A stretch of DNA of 64,000 nucleotides from contig NZ_JAVHJU010000004.1 of NCBI RefSeq assembly GCF_031082405.1, forward strand, positions 310,001-374,000, in the 5' to 3' direction. This DNA comes from Amycolatopsis sp. A133 (GTDB lineage Bacteria; Actinomycetota; Actinomycetes; Mycobacteriales; Pseudonocardiaceae). The position numbers and the translations under genes were made by a program. Under the pieces are notes generated by a model. The model was not told the DNA's origin, searched no databases, and saw only the letters and a program-made list of their open reading frames with translations. Below, piece after piece: positions 7,921 to 17,552 of the stretch; the stretch's first letter is position 1; each line of letters opens with the position of its first letter.

Positions 7921-8478
7921 TCAGGCGGCGGCGACGGAGACGGCGTCCGTGACGAACACCAGGGTCTCGTTCGGCTTGATGCCGTTGCCGCCCTCGCCGT
8001 ATGCGAGGTCCGGCGGGATGATCAGCAGGCGGCGGCCGCCCTGCTTGATGCCCACCAGGCCCTGGTCCCAGCCCGGGATGACGTTGCCCGCGCCGAGCGA
8101 GAGGTCGAACGGCTTCCGGCCGAACGAGCTGTCGAGCACCTGCTTGTCCGACCACGTCACCAGGTGGTAGTTCATCTCGAGCTGCTGGCCGGCCTTCGCG
8201 CCGTCACCGGTGCCCTGGGACAGGTCCTTGGTGATCAGCTTCTTGGGCGGGTCGCAGTCGTCCGGGATGGTGATCTCGGGCTTCTCGCCGAACTTGCCCG
8301 TCGTCTTGATGTCGTCCGCGGTGCACTCGCGGCCCTTGCTCTGGGGCGCCTGGGCGGCGCTCGACGACGGCACGGCCGGCCCCGCCGGGGCGGCCGTCTC
8401 GGTCTTGGCGGCCTGGCCGCACGCGGCCAGCGACAGCACCGCCGCGGCGGCGACCACGATCTTCCCGATGTTCTGCAT
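7921..8478 (-). CDS. FKBP-type peptidyl-prolyl isomerase lipoprotein
   Basis: 185-aa lipoprotein. The signal peptide ends in the lipobox LAAC (Cys20); a Pro/Ala-rich linker follows; then comes an FKBP domain with WDQGLVGIKQGGRRLLIIPPDLAYGEGG, including the Tyr and Ile/Pro of the FK506-binding pocket. It should fold proline-containing proteins on the outer face of the membrane. The ATG at 8478 is chosen because it puts the lipobox at the right distance. It lies 10 bases after the helicase-like gene on the same strand, so it may be co-transcribed. Confidence 0.9.
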   Translation of the reverse strand: MQNIGKIVVAAAAVLSLAACGQAAKTETAAPAGPAVPSSSAAQAPQSKGRECTADDIKTTGKFGEKPEITIPDDCDPPKKLITKDLSQGTGDGAKAGQQLEMNYHLVTWSDKQVLDSSFGRKPFDLSLGAGNVIPGWDQGLVGIKQGGRRLLIIPPDLAYGEGGNGIKPNETLVFVTDAVSVAAA

Positions 8479-8488
8479 GCCGGGCACC

Positions 8489-10726
8489 CTAGCCAAGCAC
8501 GGAGAGTGCCGGGACGTCGTCACCGGTGGTGACCACGCCGAGCCGCCGGGTCGCGCGCGTCAGGGCCACGTACAGGTCGTTGAGGCCCCGCGGTGATCCC
8601 GCGACGACCTCGTCCGGCGCGACCAGCACGACGGAGTCGAACTCCAGGCCCTTCGACCGCTCCACGGTCAGCACGCTCAGCCGCTCGTCGTGGTCCGAAA
8701 GCCACGCCGAGACCGCGCGGAAGCGGCCCGTGGGCACCAGCACCGCGACCGTGCCACCGTCCACAGCGGACAGTTCGGCGGCCACCAGCCCGGGCAGCTC
8801 CGCGGCCAGGTCGGCCGGGTGCGCCGACCACGGCGGAACTCCGGTTTCCCGCACCGAGGACGGCGCGGACAACGACGGGTCGACTTCGGCGAGCACCCGC
8901 GCGGCGACGGCCATGATCTCGGCCGGCGTGCGGTAGTTCACGGTCAGCTGCTCGAGCCGCCAGCGGTCCTCGACGTACGGCGAGAGCACCTCGCCCCACG
9001 ACCGCGCCCCGCCCGCCGCGCCGGTCTGGGCGACGTCGCCGACCAGCGTCATCGACCGGTTCGGCGTGCGCCGCATCAGCAGCCGCCAGTCCATCGCCGA
9101 GAGCTCTTGGGCCTCGTCGACGATCACGTGCCCGAACGTCCAGGTCCGGTCCTGCGCGGCCCGCTGGGCGGCGGTCAGCTCGCTGCGCGCCTGCTGGCGT
9201 TCGGCGAACAGCTCGGCGTCGAGGACGTCGGAGACGCGCAGCAGCTCCTCGTCGATGATCTCCTCGTCCTGCTCGAGGATGTCGAGCACGCCCTCGGCGT
9301 ACGCGCGGTCCTCGCGCTCACGGCGTTTGCGCTCGACGCGGGCCTCGGTGTCGTCGACGCCGATCAGCTCGGCGAGCTCGTCGAGCAACGGCACGTCGGC
9401 CGGTGTCCACTTCCCGTCGCGGCCGCTCTCCAGCAGCGCGCGATCCTCCTGCGACAGCAGCTTCCCGGCGGCGCTGTCGAGGCGTTCGCGGTCGGCGAAC
9501 AGGTCGTCGAGCACGCCTTCCGGGGTCAGCACCGGCCAGAGCGCGTCGAGCGCGGCGGCCACGTTCTCGTCGGCGGCCAGCTCGGCGCGGATGTCGGCCA
9601 CGTCCTGCCCGTCGAGGAGGTCCTCCCCCAGCTTCCGGGTGGCCTGGCGGGTCAGCGCGTCGAGGACGTCGGAGACGAACAGGCGCCGCGCCGGGTTGTG
9701 CGGGCGCCGGGAGCGGCGGGCGCGGGTCCGGGCGTCGGTGCACGTCTTGCGGTCGAGCTTGAGCACGTCGTGTTCGTACTCGATCTCCAGCACCGGCTCG
9801 GGCACGCGCTGGCGGTCGCGGACGGCGTTGGCGAGCACGTCGGCCAGCACCAGGCGCCCCTTGACCTCGGTCGTCTCGCGCGGCTCCACGCCGTCGGCGA
9901 CCAGGCCCGGGTAGAGCTGCCCGACGGTGGCGAGCAGCACGCCCGTCTCGCCCAGCGACGGCAGCACCTGGCCGATGTAGCGCAGGAACGTGCTGTTCGG
10001 GCCGACGACGAGCACGCCGCGCGTGGTGAGCTGCTGGCGGTACGTGTAGAGCAGGTAGGCCGCGCGGTGCAGCGCGACGGCGGTCTTGCCGGTGCCCGGC
10101 CCGCCCTGCACGACCATGACGCCGCCGAGCGGGGCGCGGATGATGCGGTCCTGCTCGGCCTGGATGGTCGCGACGATGTCGCTCATCTCGCCCGTGCGGC
10201 GCTGCTCCAGCGCGGCCAGCAGCGCGGCTTCGCCGGCCAGGCCGAGGTCCTGGCCCTGGTCGGCGGCGGTGAGGTCGAGGATTTCGTCGTCGAAGCCGGT
10301 GACCTTGCGGCTCAGCGACCGCAGGTGCCGGCGCCGCCGCACCCCTTCGGGTGACGCCGCGGTGGCCAGGTAGAACGGCCGCGCGACCGGCGCCCGCCAG
10401 TCGACGAGCAGCGGCCGGTAGTCGTCGTCTTCGTCGAACAGCCCGAGCCGGCCGACGTAGGTCGTCTCCTCGGCGCTCTCGGGGACGAAGTCGAGGCGTC
10501 CGAAGGCCAGGCCTTGCTCGACCGAGCCGAGCTGGGCGAGCCGGTCGGTGTAGAGGGTCGTGGCGACGTCGCGCTCGGTCCGGGCCTGCGGGGTGCCGCC
10601 GGTCTGCCGCAGCGTCTGGTCGAGGCGCCGCTGTGCTTCGAGGCGCTCGGCGTCGAGCTTCGTGTAGAGGGTGGTGACGTACGCCTGCTCGCGGGCGAGC
10701 TCGGCGGAAAAGTCGTCCGAAGACAA
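8489..10726 (-). CDS. HelD-type superfamily 1 ATPase / RNA polymerase recycling motor
   Basis: About 745 aa, UvrD/Rep-like. Walker A is VVQGGPGTGKTAVALHRAAYL; motif II is HVIVDEAQELSAMDW; motif III contains GDVAQTGA; near the C-terminus are motif V/VI elements VERSKGLEFDSVVLV and LYVALTRATRRL. The N-terminal coiled coil (ELAREQAYVTTLYTKLDAERLEAQRRLD) is typical of HelD/HelR, which pulls stalled RNA polymerase off DNA and in some actinobacteria removes rifampicin. No ATG is near; the TTG at 10726 has AGCAGGAT just upstream and fits family N-termini better than the TTG at 10759. Confidence 0.85.
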   Translation of the reverse strand: MSSDDFSAELAREQAYVTTLYTKLDAERLEAQRRLDQTLRQTGGTPQARTERDVATTLYTDRLAQLGSVEQGLAFGRLDFVPESAEETTYVGRLGLFDEDDDYRPLLVDWRAPVARPFYLATAASPEGVRRRRHLRSLSRKVTGFDDEILDLTAADQGQDLGLAGEAALLAALEQRRTGEMSDIVATIQAEQDRIIRAPLGGVMVVQGGPGTGKTAVALHRAAYLLYTYRQQLTTRGVLVVGPNSTFLRYIGQVLPSLGETGVLLATVGQLYPGLVADGVEPRETTEVKGRLVLADVLANAVRDRQRVPEPVLEIEYEHDVLKLDRKTCTDARTRARRSRRPHNPARRLFVSDVLDALTRQATRKLGEDLLDGQDVADIRAELAADENVAAALDALWPVLTPEGVLDDLFADRERLDSAAGKLLSQEDRALLESGRDGKWTPADVPLLDELAELIGVDDTEARVERKRREREDRAYAEGVLDILEQDEEIIDEELLRVSDVLDAELFAERQQARSELTAAQRAAQDRTWTFGHVIVDEAQELSAMDWRLLMRRTPNRSMTLVGDVAQTGAAGGARSWGEVLSPYVEDRWRLEQLTVNYRTPAEIMAVAARVLAEVDPSLSAPSSVRETGVPPWSAHPADLAAELPGLVAAELSAVDGGTVAVLVPTGRFRAVSAWLSDHDERLSVLTVERSKGLEFDSVVLVAPDEVVAGSPRGLNDLYVALTRATRRLGVVTTGDDVPALSVLG

Positions 10727-10786
10727 GGATCCTGCTTTCGCCTCAAGGAAAAGAGCCAACGAAGTGTAACGGCGGTCGCCGCGCGG

Positions 10787-11398
10787 TCATTCCGTCCGCA
10801 GGTCGCAGTAGGGAGAGACCGCACTGCCCGGCGGCACGGCGGCCGGCAGCACCTTCTCCCCCGTGGCGCACCACACACTCGCCGCGGGCAGCTGTTCGCC
10901 ACCGGTGATTCGCCCGTCCGGGGCACGGAACAACACCGCGGCACCCCGGCTGGTCAGCGCCCGGCAGTTCCCGGAGCGGTAACGAACGCCGCCGGGAACG
11001 ACATCGGCGGTCACCGGCGTGAAGCCGCCGAGGGACTCGGGTGCGAGCCAGATCACCGGGCCGACCACGGGCCGGTCGAGGACCACCCCGATCCGCTGCC
11101 CCGGGGTGAGCACCGGGATCTCGACGGTCCGGGAGCCGGACGTCACCGGGATCCGGTAGGCGGCCAGCGTGCTGGTGTTCTCCAGCACAGCGGCACCCCG
11201 GCCTTGTTCGGCGACCCGGACGGCGCCGCCGTCGGGAGCCGGGCCGGGGACCGCCGTGATGCGGGACGGGATGGTGCAGCCGCCGGTGAGCAGGCTCTCG
11301 TCCAGGGCCGGGAGCTTCCCGCGGCCGAGGAGGGCGAGCAGGCCGAGGACGACGACCGCGGTGAGCGCGGTCCCGATCCGCCTCAGAGCCGGATTCAG
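10787..11398 (-). CDS. membrane-anchored hypothetical protein with possible CTG start
   Basis: The open frame extends well upstream of the first GTG (11188). It encodes [20 protein letters not shown], a signal anchor, then a Cys-containing extracytoplasmic domain of about 170 residues ending SPYCDLRTE. No ATG, GTG or TTG lies in frame before this anchor. The CTG at 11396-11398 overlaps the ctaB stop as CTGA, giving 203 aa; this mimics the ATGA/GTGA coupling used elsewhere here. If the protein instead starts at 11188 it would lose its anchor. Unknown function, downstream partner of ctaB. Confidence 0.55.
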   Translation of the reverse strand: MNPALRRIGTALTAVVVLGLLALLGRGKLPALDESLLTGGCTIPSRITAVPGPAPDGGAVRVAEQGRGAAVLENTSTLAAYRIPVTSGSRTVEIPVLTPGQRIGVVLDRPVVGPVIWLAPESLGGFTPVTADVVPGGVRYRSGNCRALTSRGAAVLFRAPDGRITGGEQLPAASVWCATGEKVLPAAVPPGSAVSPYCDLRTE

Positions 11399-12375
11399 AA
11401 CGGCAGGCCGAGGGTCGGCAGGCCGATCGCCGAGTCGACGGCCAGCGCGACGAACACGATCATCAGGTACGTGTTCGACCGGTGGAACAGCGCCATCGGC
11501 TTGGTCTCTTCACCGCGCCGCACCGCGGCCTGCAGGCTGTGCGCGTAGAAGAGGAACCAGCCGCCCGCGAGGATCGCGAACGTGCCGTACAGCCAAGACG
11601 TCACCGGGAGCAGCAGCAGCGTCCACGCCACCATCACCCACGAGTAGATGACGATCTGGCGGGCGACGTGCTGGGCCGTGGCGACCACCGGCAGCATCGG
11701 GACGCCGGCGCGCTCGTAGTCGTCGCGGTACTTCATGCCCAGCGCCCACGTGTGCGGCGGGGTCCAGAAGAAGATCACGCCGAACATCACGAACGCCGGC
11801 CACTGCACGGTGCCGGTGACGGCCGCCCAGCCGATCACGACCGGCATGCAGCCCGCCGCGCCGCCCCAGACCACGTTCTGCGACGTGCGCCGCTTGAGGC
11901 CGAGCGTGTAGACGAAGATGTAGAAGAGGATGGTCGCCACGGCCAGGATCGCCGAGAGCAGGTTCACCGTGAGGTAGAGCACGACGGCCGAGGCGACGCC
12001 CATGACCAAGCCGAAGATCAGCGCGCCGCGGCGGGGCACCGAGTCCTTGACCAGCGGGCGGCGCTTCGTGCGGTTCATCACCTTGTCGATGTCCGCGTCG
12101 ATCACGCAGTTGAGCGCGTTCGCGCTGCCCGCGGCCATCGTCCCGCCGACCAGCGTGGCCAGTACCAGCCACGGCGAGGGGATCTGACGGCCGGCGAGGA
12201 ACATCGCCGGGATGGTGGTCACCAGCAGGAGCTCGATCACCCGGGGCTTCGCCAGCGCGGCGTACGCGCCCACGACCCGGCGGAAGTTTCGCCGGTCACC
12301 GTGCGGTCGCTCACCGGTCGGGTGCACGGCGCTGGTGTCGTCACTGCGTCCGTGCGCAGCGTTCACCGGCGACAT
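11395..12375 (-). CDS. ctaB: protoheme IX farnesyltransferase (heme O synthase)
   Basis: 326-aa UbiA-family prenyltransferase that adds a farnesyl group to heme B to give heme O, substrate of CtaA. The first Asp-rich motif is [19 protein letters not shown] and the second is in [13 protein letters not shown]. About nine membrane segments. The ATG at 12375 is preceded by GGGAGTGA; the 11 residues upstream of it look non-coding. Divergent from tkt across a 296-base gap, the arrangement I recall in mycobacteria. Confidence 0.95.
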   Translation of the reverse strand: MSPVNAAHGRSDDTSAVHPTGERPHGDRRNFRRVVGAYAALAKPRVIELLLVTTIPAMFLAGRQIPSPWLVLATLVGGTMAAGSANALNCVIDADIDKVMNRTKRRPLVKDSVPRRGALIFGLVMGVASAVVLYLTVNLLSAILAVATILFYIFVYTLGLKRRTSQNVVWGGAAGCMPVVIGWAAVTGTVQWPAFVMFGVIFFWTPPHTWALGMKYRDDYERAGVPMLPVVATAQHVARQIVIYSWVMVAWTLLLLPVTSWLYGTFAILAGGWFLFYAHSLQAAVRRGEETKPMALFHRSNTYLMIVFVALAVDSAIGLPTLGLPF

Positions 12376-12671
12376 TTCACTCCCTGCGTCAGGTTCGGGT
12401 GGGGCCACAGCTCGGTTAGACGTGGGGCAAGCGAGGAACCCGCCGGACTGAACCCTGAACCGATGTTAGACGTGGTGAATCCCGTGGGTGATCGCGGGTC
12501 CTCGACCGGCCCAAGCACTAGGCTGGCCGTGACGGGCCGCGATTGCCTCTGCGCAGGGTCGCGAGCAGGAATATCGTCCCTTCGGGATCGATTGAGATAG
12601 ATGACCCCGCGCACGGGTAACCGGAACGAGGAAGACCAGCCGCAACCATCATCACCGGGAGTTGGAGTTCA
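12376..12671. promoter_or_regulatory. divergent promoter region between ctaB and tkt
   Basis: 296 bases with no credible gene. It must carry the promoters of ctaB and of the six-gene tkt operon. GTTAGACGTGG occurs at 12415-12425 and 12465-12475, exactly 50 bases apart, in the same orientation. Clear -35/-10 boxes could not be assigned. Confidence 0.5.
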
Positions 12672-14777
12672 GTGTCCGATACTGCCCCTACCAGCGAGAA
12701 CAACCCACTCCTCCGGCGTAACGTCCCCGCCGACTGGACCGACACCGACACCCGCGCCGTGGACACCGTCCGGGTACTCGCCGCGGACGCGGTCGAGAAC
12801 TGTGGCAGTGGCCACCCCGGCACCGCGATGAGCCTGGCTCCGCTGGCCTACACGCTGTTCCAGCGCACCATGCGCCACGACCCGAACGACCAGCACTGGC
12901 CGGCCCGCGACCGGTTCGTCCTCTCGGCCGGCCACTCGAGCCTCACCGTCTACATCCAGCTGTTCCTCGCCGGCTACGGCCTCGAGCTGGAGGACCTCAA
13001 GCAGCTGCGCAAGTGGGGCTCCAAGACCCCGGGTCACCCGGAGTACCGCCACACCGACGGCGTGGAGACCACGACCGGCCCGCTGGGGCAGGGCCTGGCG
13101 AACGGCGTGGGCATGGCGATGGCGGCGCGCCGCGAGCGCGGCCTGCTGGACCCGGACGCCGCTCCCGGCGAGAGCATCTTCGACCACCACATCTACGTGA
13201 TCGCCTCCGACGGCGACATCGAAGAGGGCGTCACCTCGGAGGCCTCGTCCATCGCGGGCCGCCAGGAGCTGGGCAACCTGATCGTCTTCTACGACGACAA
13301 CAAGATCTCGATCGAGGACGACACCAACATCGCGCTGTCCGAGGACACCGTCGCGCGCTACGAGGCCTACGGGTGGCACACCCAGGTCGTCGAGGGCGGC
13401 GAGGACGTCGTCGCGATCGAGGAGGCCATCAAGGCCGCCAAGGCCGAGACGCAGCGGCCGTCGTTCATCGCGCTGCGGACCGTGATCGGCTACCCGGCGC
13501 CCAAGAAGATGGGCACCGGCAAGGCGCACGGCGCCGCGCTGGGCGGCGAAGAGGTCGCCGCGGTCAAGGAGATCCTCGGCTTCGACCCGGAGCAGACGTT
13601 CCAGGTCGAGGACGACGTGCTCAAGCACACCCGCCAGGCCGCCGAGCGCGGCCGGCAGGCGCACGCCGAGTGGCAGGAGAAGTACGAGGCGTGGGCCCAG
13701 GCCAACCCGGAGCGCAAGAAGCTGGGCGACCGGATGGCCACCCGCACGCTGCCCGAGGGCTTCGCCGACAACCTGCCGAAGTGGGAGCCGGACGCCAAGG
13801 GCGTCGCGACCCGCAAGGCCTCCGGTGAGGTGCTCAACGCCCTCGCCGAGCCGCTGCCGGAGCTGTGGGGCGGCTCGGCCGACCTGGCCGAGAGCAACAA
13901 CACGACGATGAAGGGCGCCGACTCGTTCGGGCCCGAGAAGGCCGCCACGGACATGTGGCAGGCCAACCCGTACGGCCGGACGCTGCACTTCGGCGTCCGC
14001 GAGCACGCCATGGGCTCGATCCTCAACGGGATCGCGCTGCACGGCGGCACCCGCCCGTACGGCGCGACGTTCCTCATCTTCTCCGACTACATGCGCCCGC
14101 CGGTCCGGCTGGCCGCGCTGATGAAGGCGCCGGTCACCTACGTCTGGACGCACGACTCGATCGGCCTCGGCGAAGACGGGCCGACGCACCAGCCGATCGA
14201 GCAGCTGTCGGCGCTGCGGGCGATCCCGGGCCTCAACGTCGTCCGCCCCGCGGACGCCAACGAGACCGCGTACGCCTGGAAGGCCGTGCTGGAGGACACC
14301 GACCACCCGTCCGGGCTGGCGCTGACCCGCCAGAACGTGCCGGTGCTCGAGGGCACCAGCGCCGAGGGTGTCGCCAAGGGCGGGTACGTGCTCGCCGACT
14401 TCGGCAAGGCGGACGACGAGCACGTGGTGCTCATCGCCACCGGCTCCGAGGTCCAGCTGGCCGTCGAGGCCGGCCAGGCCCTCGCCGAGGAAGGCATCGC
14501 CGCCCGCGTGGTCTCGATGCCGTGCGTCGAGTGGTTCGACCGGCAGGACCAGGCGTACCGCGACTCGGTCATCCCGCCGTCGGTGAAGGCCCGCGTGTCC
14601 GTCGAGGCCGGCATCGCCCAGTCGTGGCACCGCTTCACCGGTGACGCCGGGGTGAACGTTTCGATCGAGCACTTCGGCGCCTCCGCCGACGCCGCCACGC
14701 TGTTCCGCGAGTTCGGGTTCACCGCGGAAGCCGTCGCCGAGGCCGCCCGTCGCTCGATCGCCAACACCAAGAACTGA
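12672..14777 (+). CDS. tkt: transketolase
   Basis: 701-aa thiamine diphosphate enzyme of the non-oxidative pentose phosphate path; it moves two-carbon units between sugar phosphates. Visible: [14 protein letters not shown] near the start, [14 protein letters not shown], the diphosphate/metal motif SDGDIEEGV, and the pyrimidine domain with [23 protein letters not shown] start. First gene of tkt-tal-pgi-zwf-opcA-pgl, all plus strand with spacings of 16 bases or less and overlaps from pgi on, so sugar flux between glycolysis and NADPH production is set as one unit. Confidence 0.97.
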   Translation: MSDTAPTSENNPLLRRNVPADWTDTDTRAVDTVRVLAADAVENCGSGHPGTAMSLAPLAYTLFQRTMRHDPNDQHWPARDRFVLSAGHSSLTVYIQLFLAGYGLELEDLKQLRKWGSKTPGHPEYRHTDGVETTTGPLGQGLANGVGMAMAARRERGLLDPDAAPGESIFDHHIYVIASDGDIEEGVTSEASSIAGRQELGNLIVFYDDNKISIEDDTNIALSEDTVARYEAYGWHTQVVEGGEDVVAIEEAIKAAKAETQRPSFIALRTVIGYPAPKKMGTGKAHGAALGGEEVAAVKEILGFDPEQTFQVEDDVLKHTRQAAERGRQAHAEWQEKYEAWAQANPERKKLGDRMATRTLPEGFADNLPKWEPDAKGVATRKASGEVLNALAEPLPELWGGSADLAESNNTTMKGADSFGPEKAATDMWQANPYGRTLHFGVREHAMGSILNGIALHGGTRPYGATFLIFSDYMRPPVRLAALMKAPVTYVWTHDSIGLGEDGPTHQPIEQLSALRAIPGLNVVRPADANETAYAWKAVLEDTDHPSGLALTRQNVPVLEGTSAEGVAKGGYVLADFGKADDEHVVLIATGSEVQLAVEAGQALAEEGIAARVVSMPCVEWFDRQDQAYRDSVIPPSVKARVSVEAGIAQSWHRFTGDAGVNVSIEHFGASADAATLFREFGFTAEAVAEAARRSIANTKN

Positions 14778-14793
14778 AGGGACTGAAGCAGCA

Positions 14794-15906
14794 ATGAGCA
14801 CCGACAAGCTCGCGCAGCTGTCCGAGGCCGGCGTATCGATCTGGCTGGACGACCTCTCGCGTGAACGCCTGAACACCGGCAACCTCGCCGACCTGATCCG
14901 CGACAAGCACGTCGTGGGCGTCACGACCAACCCGACGATCTTCGCCAACGCGATGTCCAAGGGTGACGCCTACGACGAGCGGACGCGGGAGCTCGCGGCC
15001 CAGGGCGCCGACGTCGAGGCGACCATCCGCGACCTGACGACGACCGACGTGCGCAACGCCGCGGACCTGTTCCGCGACGTCTACACCGCCACGAACGGCG
15101 TCGACGGCCGCGTCTCCATCGAGGTCGACCCGCGCCTGGCCAAGGACACCGACAAGACGGTGGCCGAGGCGAAGGACCTGTGGAAGACCGTCGACCGGCC
15201 GAACGTGCTGATCAAGATCCCGGCCACCGAAGAGGGCCTGCCGGCGATCACCAAGACTCTGGCCGAGGGCATCAGCGTCAACGTCACGCTGATCTTCTCC
15301 GTCGAGCGCTACAAGAAGGTCATCGAGGCCTACTTCGCCGGTCTGGAGCAGGCGAAGGCCAACGGCCACGACCTGCGCGGCATCCACTCGGTCGCGTCGT
15401 TCTTCGTGTCCCGGGTGGACACCGAGATCGACAAGCGCCTGGAAGCCATCGGCACCGACGAGGCCAAGGCGCTGCGCGGCAAGGCGGCCGTCGCCAACGC
15501 CCGCCTGGCCTACGTGGCTTTCGAGGAGCTGTTCGCTTCGGACCGCTGGAAGGCCCTCGCGGCCGACGGCGCCAACGCGCAGCGCCCGCTGTGGGCCTCG
15601 ACCGGCGTGAAGAACCCGGACTACTCCCCCACGCTGTACGTCGACGACCTCGTGGTGAAGAACACCGTCAACACCATGCCGGAGAAGACCCTCGACGCCG
15701 TCGCCGAGCACGCCGACCTCAAGGGCGACCGGGTCAGCGGCCACGGCAAGGACGCGCAGCAGGTCTTCGACCAGCTCGAGGCCGTCGGCATCGACATCAC
15801 CGACGTGTTCCTCGCGCTGGAGAACGAGGGCGTCGAGAAGTTCGAGAAGTCGTGGACCGAGCTGCTGGAGACCGTGAACGGGCAGCTCGAGAAGGCGAAG
15901 GGCTGA
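14794..15906 (+). CDS. tal: transaldolase
   Basis: 370-aa class I aldolase-type enzyme transferring dihydroxyacetone units. The Schiff-base lysine is Lys141 in [19 protein letters not shown] near residue 48 and [15 protein letters not shown] are family signatures. Length matches actinobacterial Tal. It begins 16 bases after tkt and ends 8 bases before pgi. In some bacteria tal and pgi are fused; here they are separate. Confidence 0.96.
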   Translation: MSTDKLAQLSEAGVSIWLDDLSRERLNTGNLADLIRDKHVVGVTTNPTIFANAMSKGDAYDERTRELAAQGADVEATIRDLTTTDVRNAADLFRDVYTATNGVDGRVSIEVDPRLAKDTDKTVAEAKDLWKTVDRPNVLIKIPATEEGLPAITKTLAEGISVNVTLIFSVERYKKVIEAYFAGLEQAKANGHDLRGIHSVASFFVSRVDTEIDKRLEAIGTDEAKALRGKAAVANARLAYVAFEELFASDRWKALAADGANAQRPLWASTGVKNPDYSPTLYVDDLVVKNTVNTMPEKTLDAVAEHADLKGDRVSGHGKDAQQVFDQLEAVGIDITDVFLALENEGVEKFEKSWTELLETVNGQLEKAKG

Positions 15907-15914
15907 CGCACGAC

Positions 15915-17552
15915 ATGACGACAGGTGAGAAGACCGGCGTCGAGATCGTGGACGCCGCACTGGCGGAGCGCGCCACGCCGCTGGCCGAGCGGCTGGTCGG
16001 CGACCAGGCCGCCTCGAAGCTGGCGGCGCAGGACGCGACGCTCTGGGGGCCGGACGCCGAATCCGAGGCGTCGATCCGGCTGTCGTGGACGACGCTGCAC
16101 AAGTCGTCGCGGCCGCTGATCGGCGAGATCGAGGCGCTGCGGACCGAACTGCGGTCCGAGGGCGTCGACCGGGTCGTGCTGGCCGGCATGGGCGGCTCGT
16201 CGCTGGCGCCGGAGGTGATCACCGCGACCGACGGCGTCGCGTTGACCGTCCTCGACACCACCGACCCCGGTCAGGTCGCCGACGCGCTGGCCGGCGACCT
16301 CGAACGCACGGTGATCGTGGTGTCGTCGAAGTCGGGCGGCACCGTCGAAACCGACAGCCACCGGCGGATCTTCGCAAAAGCGTTCGCCGACGCCGGGATC
16401 GACGCAGGCCGGCGGATCGTGGTCGTCACCGACCCCGGCTCGCCGTTCCAGGAACTGTCCGAAAAGGAGGGATACCGCAAGGTGTTCCTCGCCGACCCGC
16501 ACGTCGGCGGCCGCTATTCGGCGCTGACCGCGTTCGGGCTCGTCCCGGCCGGGCTCGCCGGCGCGGACGTCGCCCGGCTGCTCGACCAGGCCGCTTCGGT
16601 GGCCGAGGACCTCGCGGCCGACGACGTGGCCAACCCGGCGGTCAAGCTGGCCGCCGCCTGGGCCGCCGCGCACGAAGCCGGCGCCGAGAAGGTCGTCCTG
16701 GCCGACTCCGGTTCGGGCATCAAGGGCTTCCCGGACTGGGCCGAGCAGCTGATCGCGGAGTCCACCGGCAAGCAGGGCACCGGTCTGCTGCCGGTCGCGG
16801 TCGAGGGCACGGAGGCCGCCGGTTTCGCCGACGCGAAGTCCGACGCCACCGCGGTCGCCGTCGGCAGCCCGAAGGGCGCGGCGAAGATCGCCGTCACCGG
16901 CTCGCTCGGCGCGCAGCTCCTGCTCTGGGAGTTCGCCACGGCGCTGGCCGGCCGGCTGCTCGGGATCAACCCGTTCGACCAGCCGGACGTCGAGGCGGCC
17001 AAGAAGGCGGCCCGCGCGCTGCTGGACGACCCGGAGAAGCTGAAGGGCGGCGAAGAGGCGTCCAATGTGGACGGCCCGGTCGAGATCTTCGGCTCCGACG
17101 GGGTGTCCACGGACGGCAGCCTGACCGACGTGCTCCGGGCGTTCTTCGCCTCGGCGCCGGAGGCGGGCTACGTCGCGGTGCAGGCCTACCTCGACCGGCT
17201 CGACGACGCGTCGACGGCGGTGCTGCGCGGCGAGATCGCCAAGCGCACGCAGCTGCAGACGACGTTCGGCTGGGGCCCGCGGTTCCTGCACTCCACCGGG
17301 CAGTACCACAAGGGCGGGCACCAGAACGGCGTCTTCCTGCAGCTGACCGGCGCCGTCGAGCAGGACCTCGACGTGCCGGACCGGCCGTACACGCTGGGGC
17401 AGCTGCAGCACGCGCAGGCCCTCGGCGACGGGCAGGTGCTCGCCGGGCACGGCCGCCCGGTGCTGCGCCTGCACCTGACCGACCGGGCCGCGGGCCTCGC
17501 GGCCGTCGTCCGCGCGGTACAGGAGGTCGCTGTACAGGAGGGGCAAGCATGA
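15915..17552 (+). CDS. pgi: glucose-6-phosphate isomerase
   Basis: 545 aa. Sugar-isomerase (SIS) motifs include VLAGMGGSSLAPEVI, the phosphate-binding VVSSKSGGTVET, and LGPRFLHSTGQYHKGG near the end. It interconverts glucose- and fructose-6-phosphate, joining glycolysis to the pentose phosphate operon that holds it. Similar to the Tal-linked type of Pgi in actinobacteria. The ATG at 15915 is chosen because MTTGEKTGVE follows a short spacer after tal; the in-frame extension into tal is a shadow. The stop overlaps zwf (ATGA). Confidence 0.95.
   Translation: MTTGEKTGVEIVDAALAERATPLAERLVGDQAASKLAAQDATLWGPDAESEASIRLSWTTLHKSSRPLIGEIEALRTELRSEGVDRVVLAGMGGSSLAPEVITATDGVALTVLDTTDPGQVADALAGDLERTVIVVSSKSGGTVETDSHRRIFAKAFADAGIDAGRRIVVVTDPGSPFQELSEKEGYRKVFLADPHVGGRYSALTAFGLVPAGLAGADVARLLDQAASVAEDLAADDVANPAVKLAAAWAAAHEAGAEKVVLADSGSGIKGFPDWAEQLIAESTGKQGTGLLPVAVEGTEAAGFADAKSDATAVAVGSPKGAAKIAVTGSLGAQLLLWEFATALAGRLLGINPFDQPDVEAAKKAARALLDDPEKLKGGEEASNVDGPVEIFGSDGVSTDGSLTDVLRAFFASAPEAGYVAVQAYLDRLDDASTAVLRGEIAKRTQLQTTFGWGPRFLHSTGQYHKGGHQNGVFLQLTGAVEQDLDVPDRPYTLGQLQHAQALGDGQVLAGHGRPVLRLHLTDRAAGLAAVVRAVQEVAVQEGQA

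Noticed and set aside
10727..10786. Rifamycin-associated element before the HelD gene
   Set aside because: No GGGGCTTGC-like 19-bp inverted repeat is visible upstream of the HelD-type gene.
12669..14960. 763-residue minus-strand frame over tkt
   Set aside because: Fully inside transketolase, which has all family motifs; the antisense product is low complexity.
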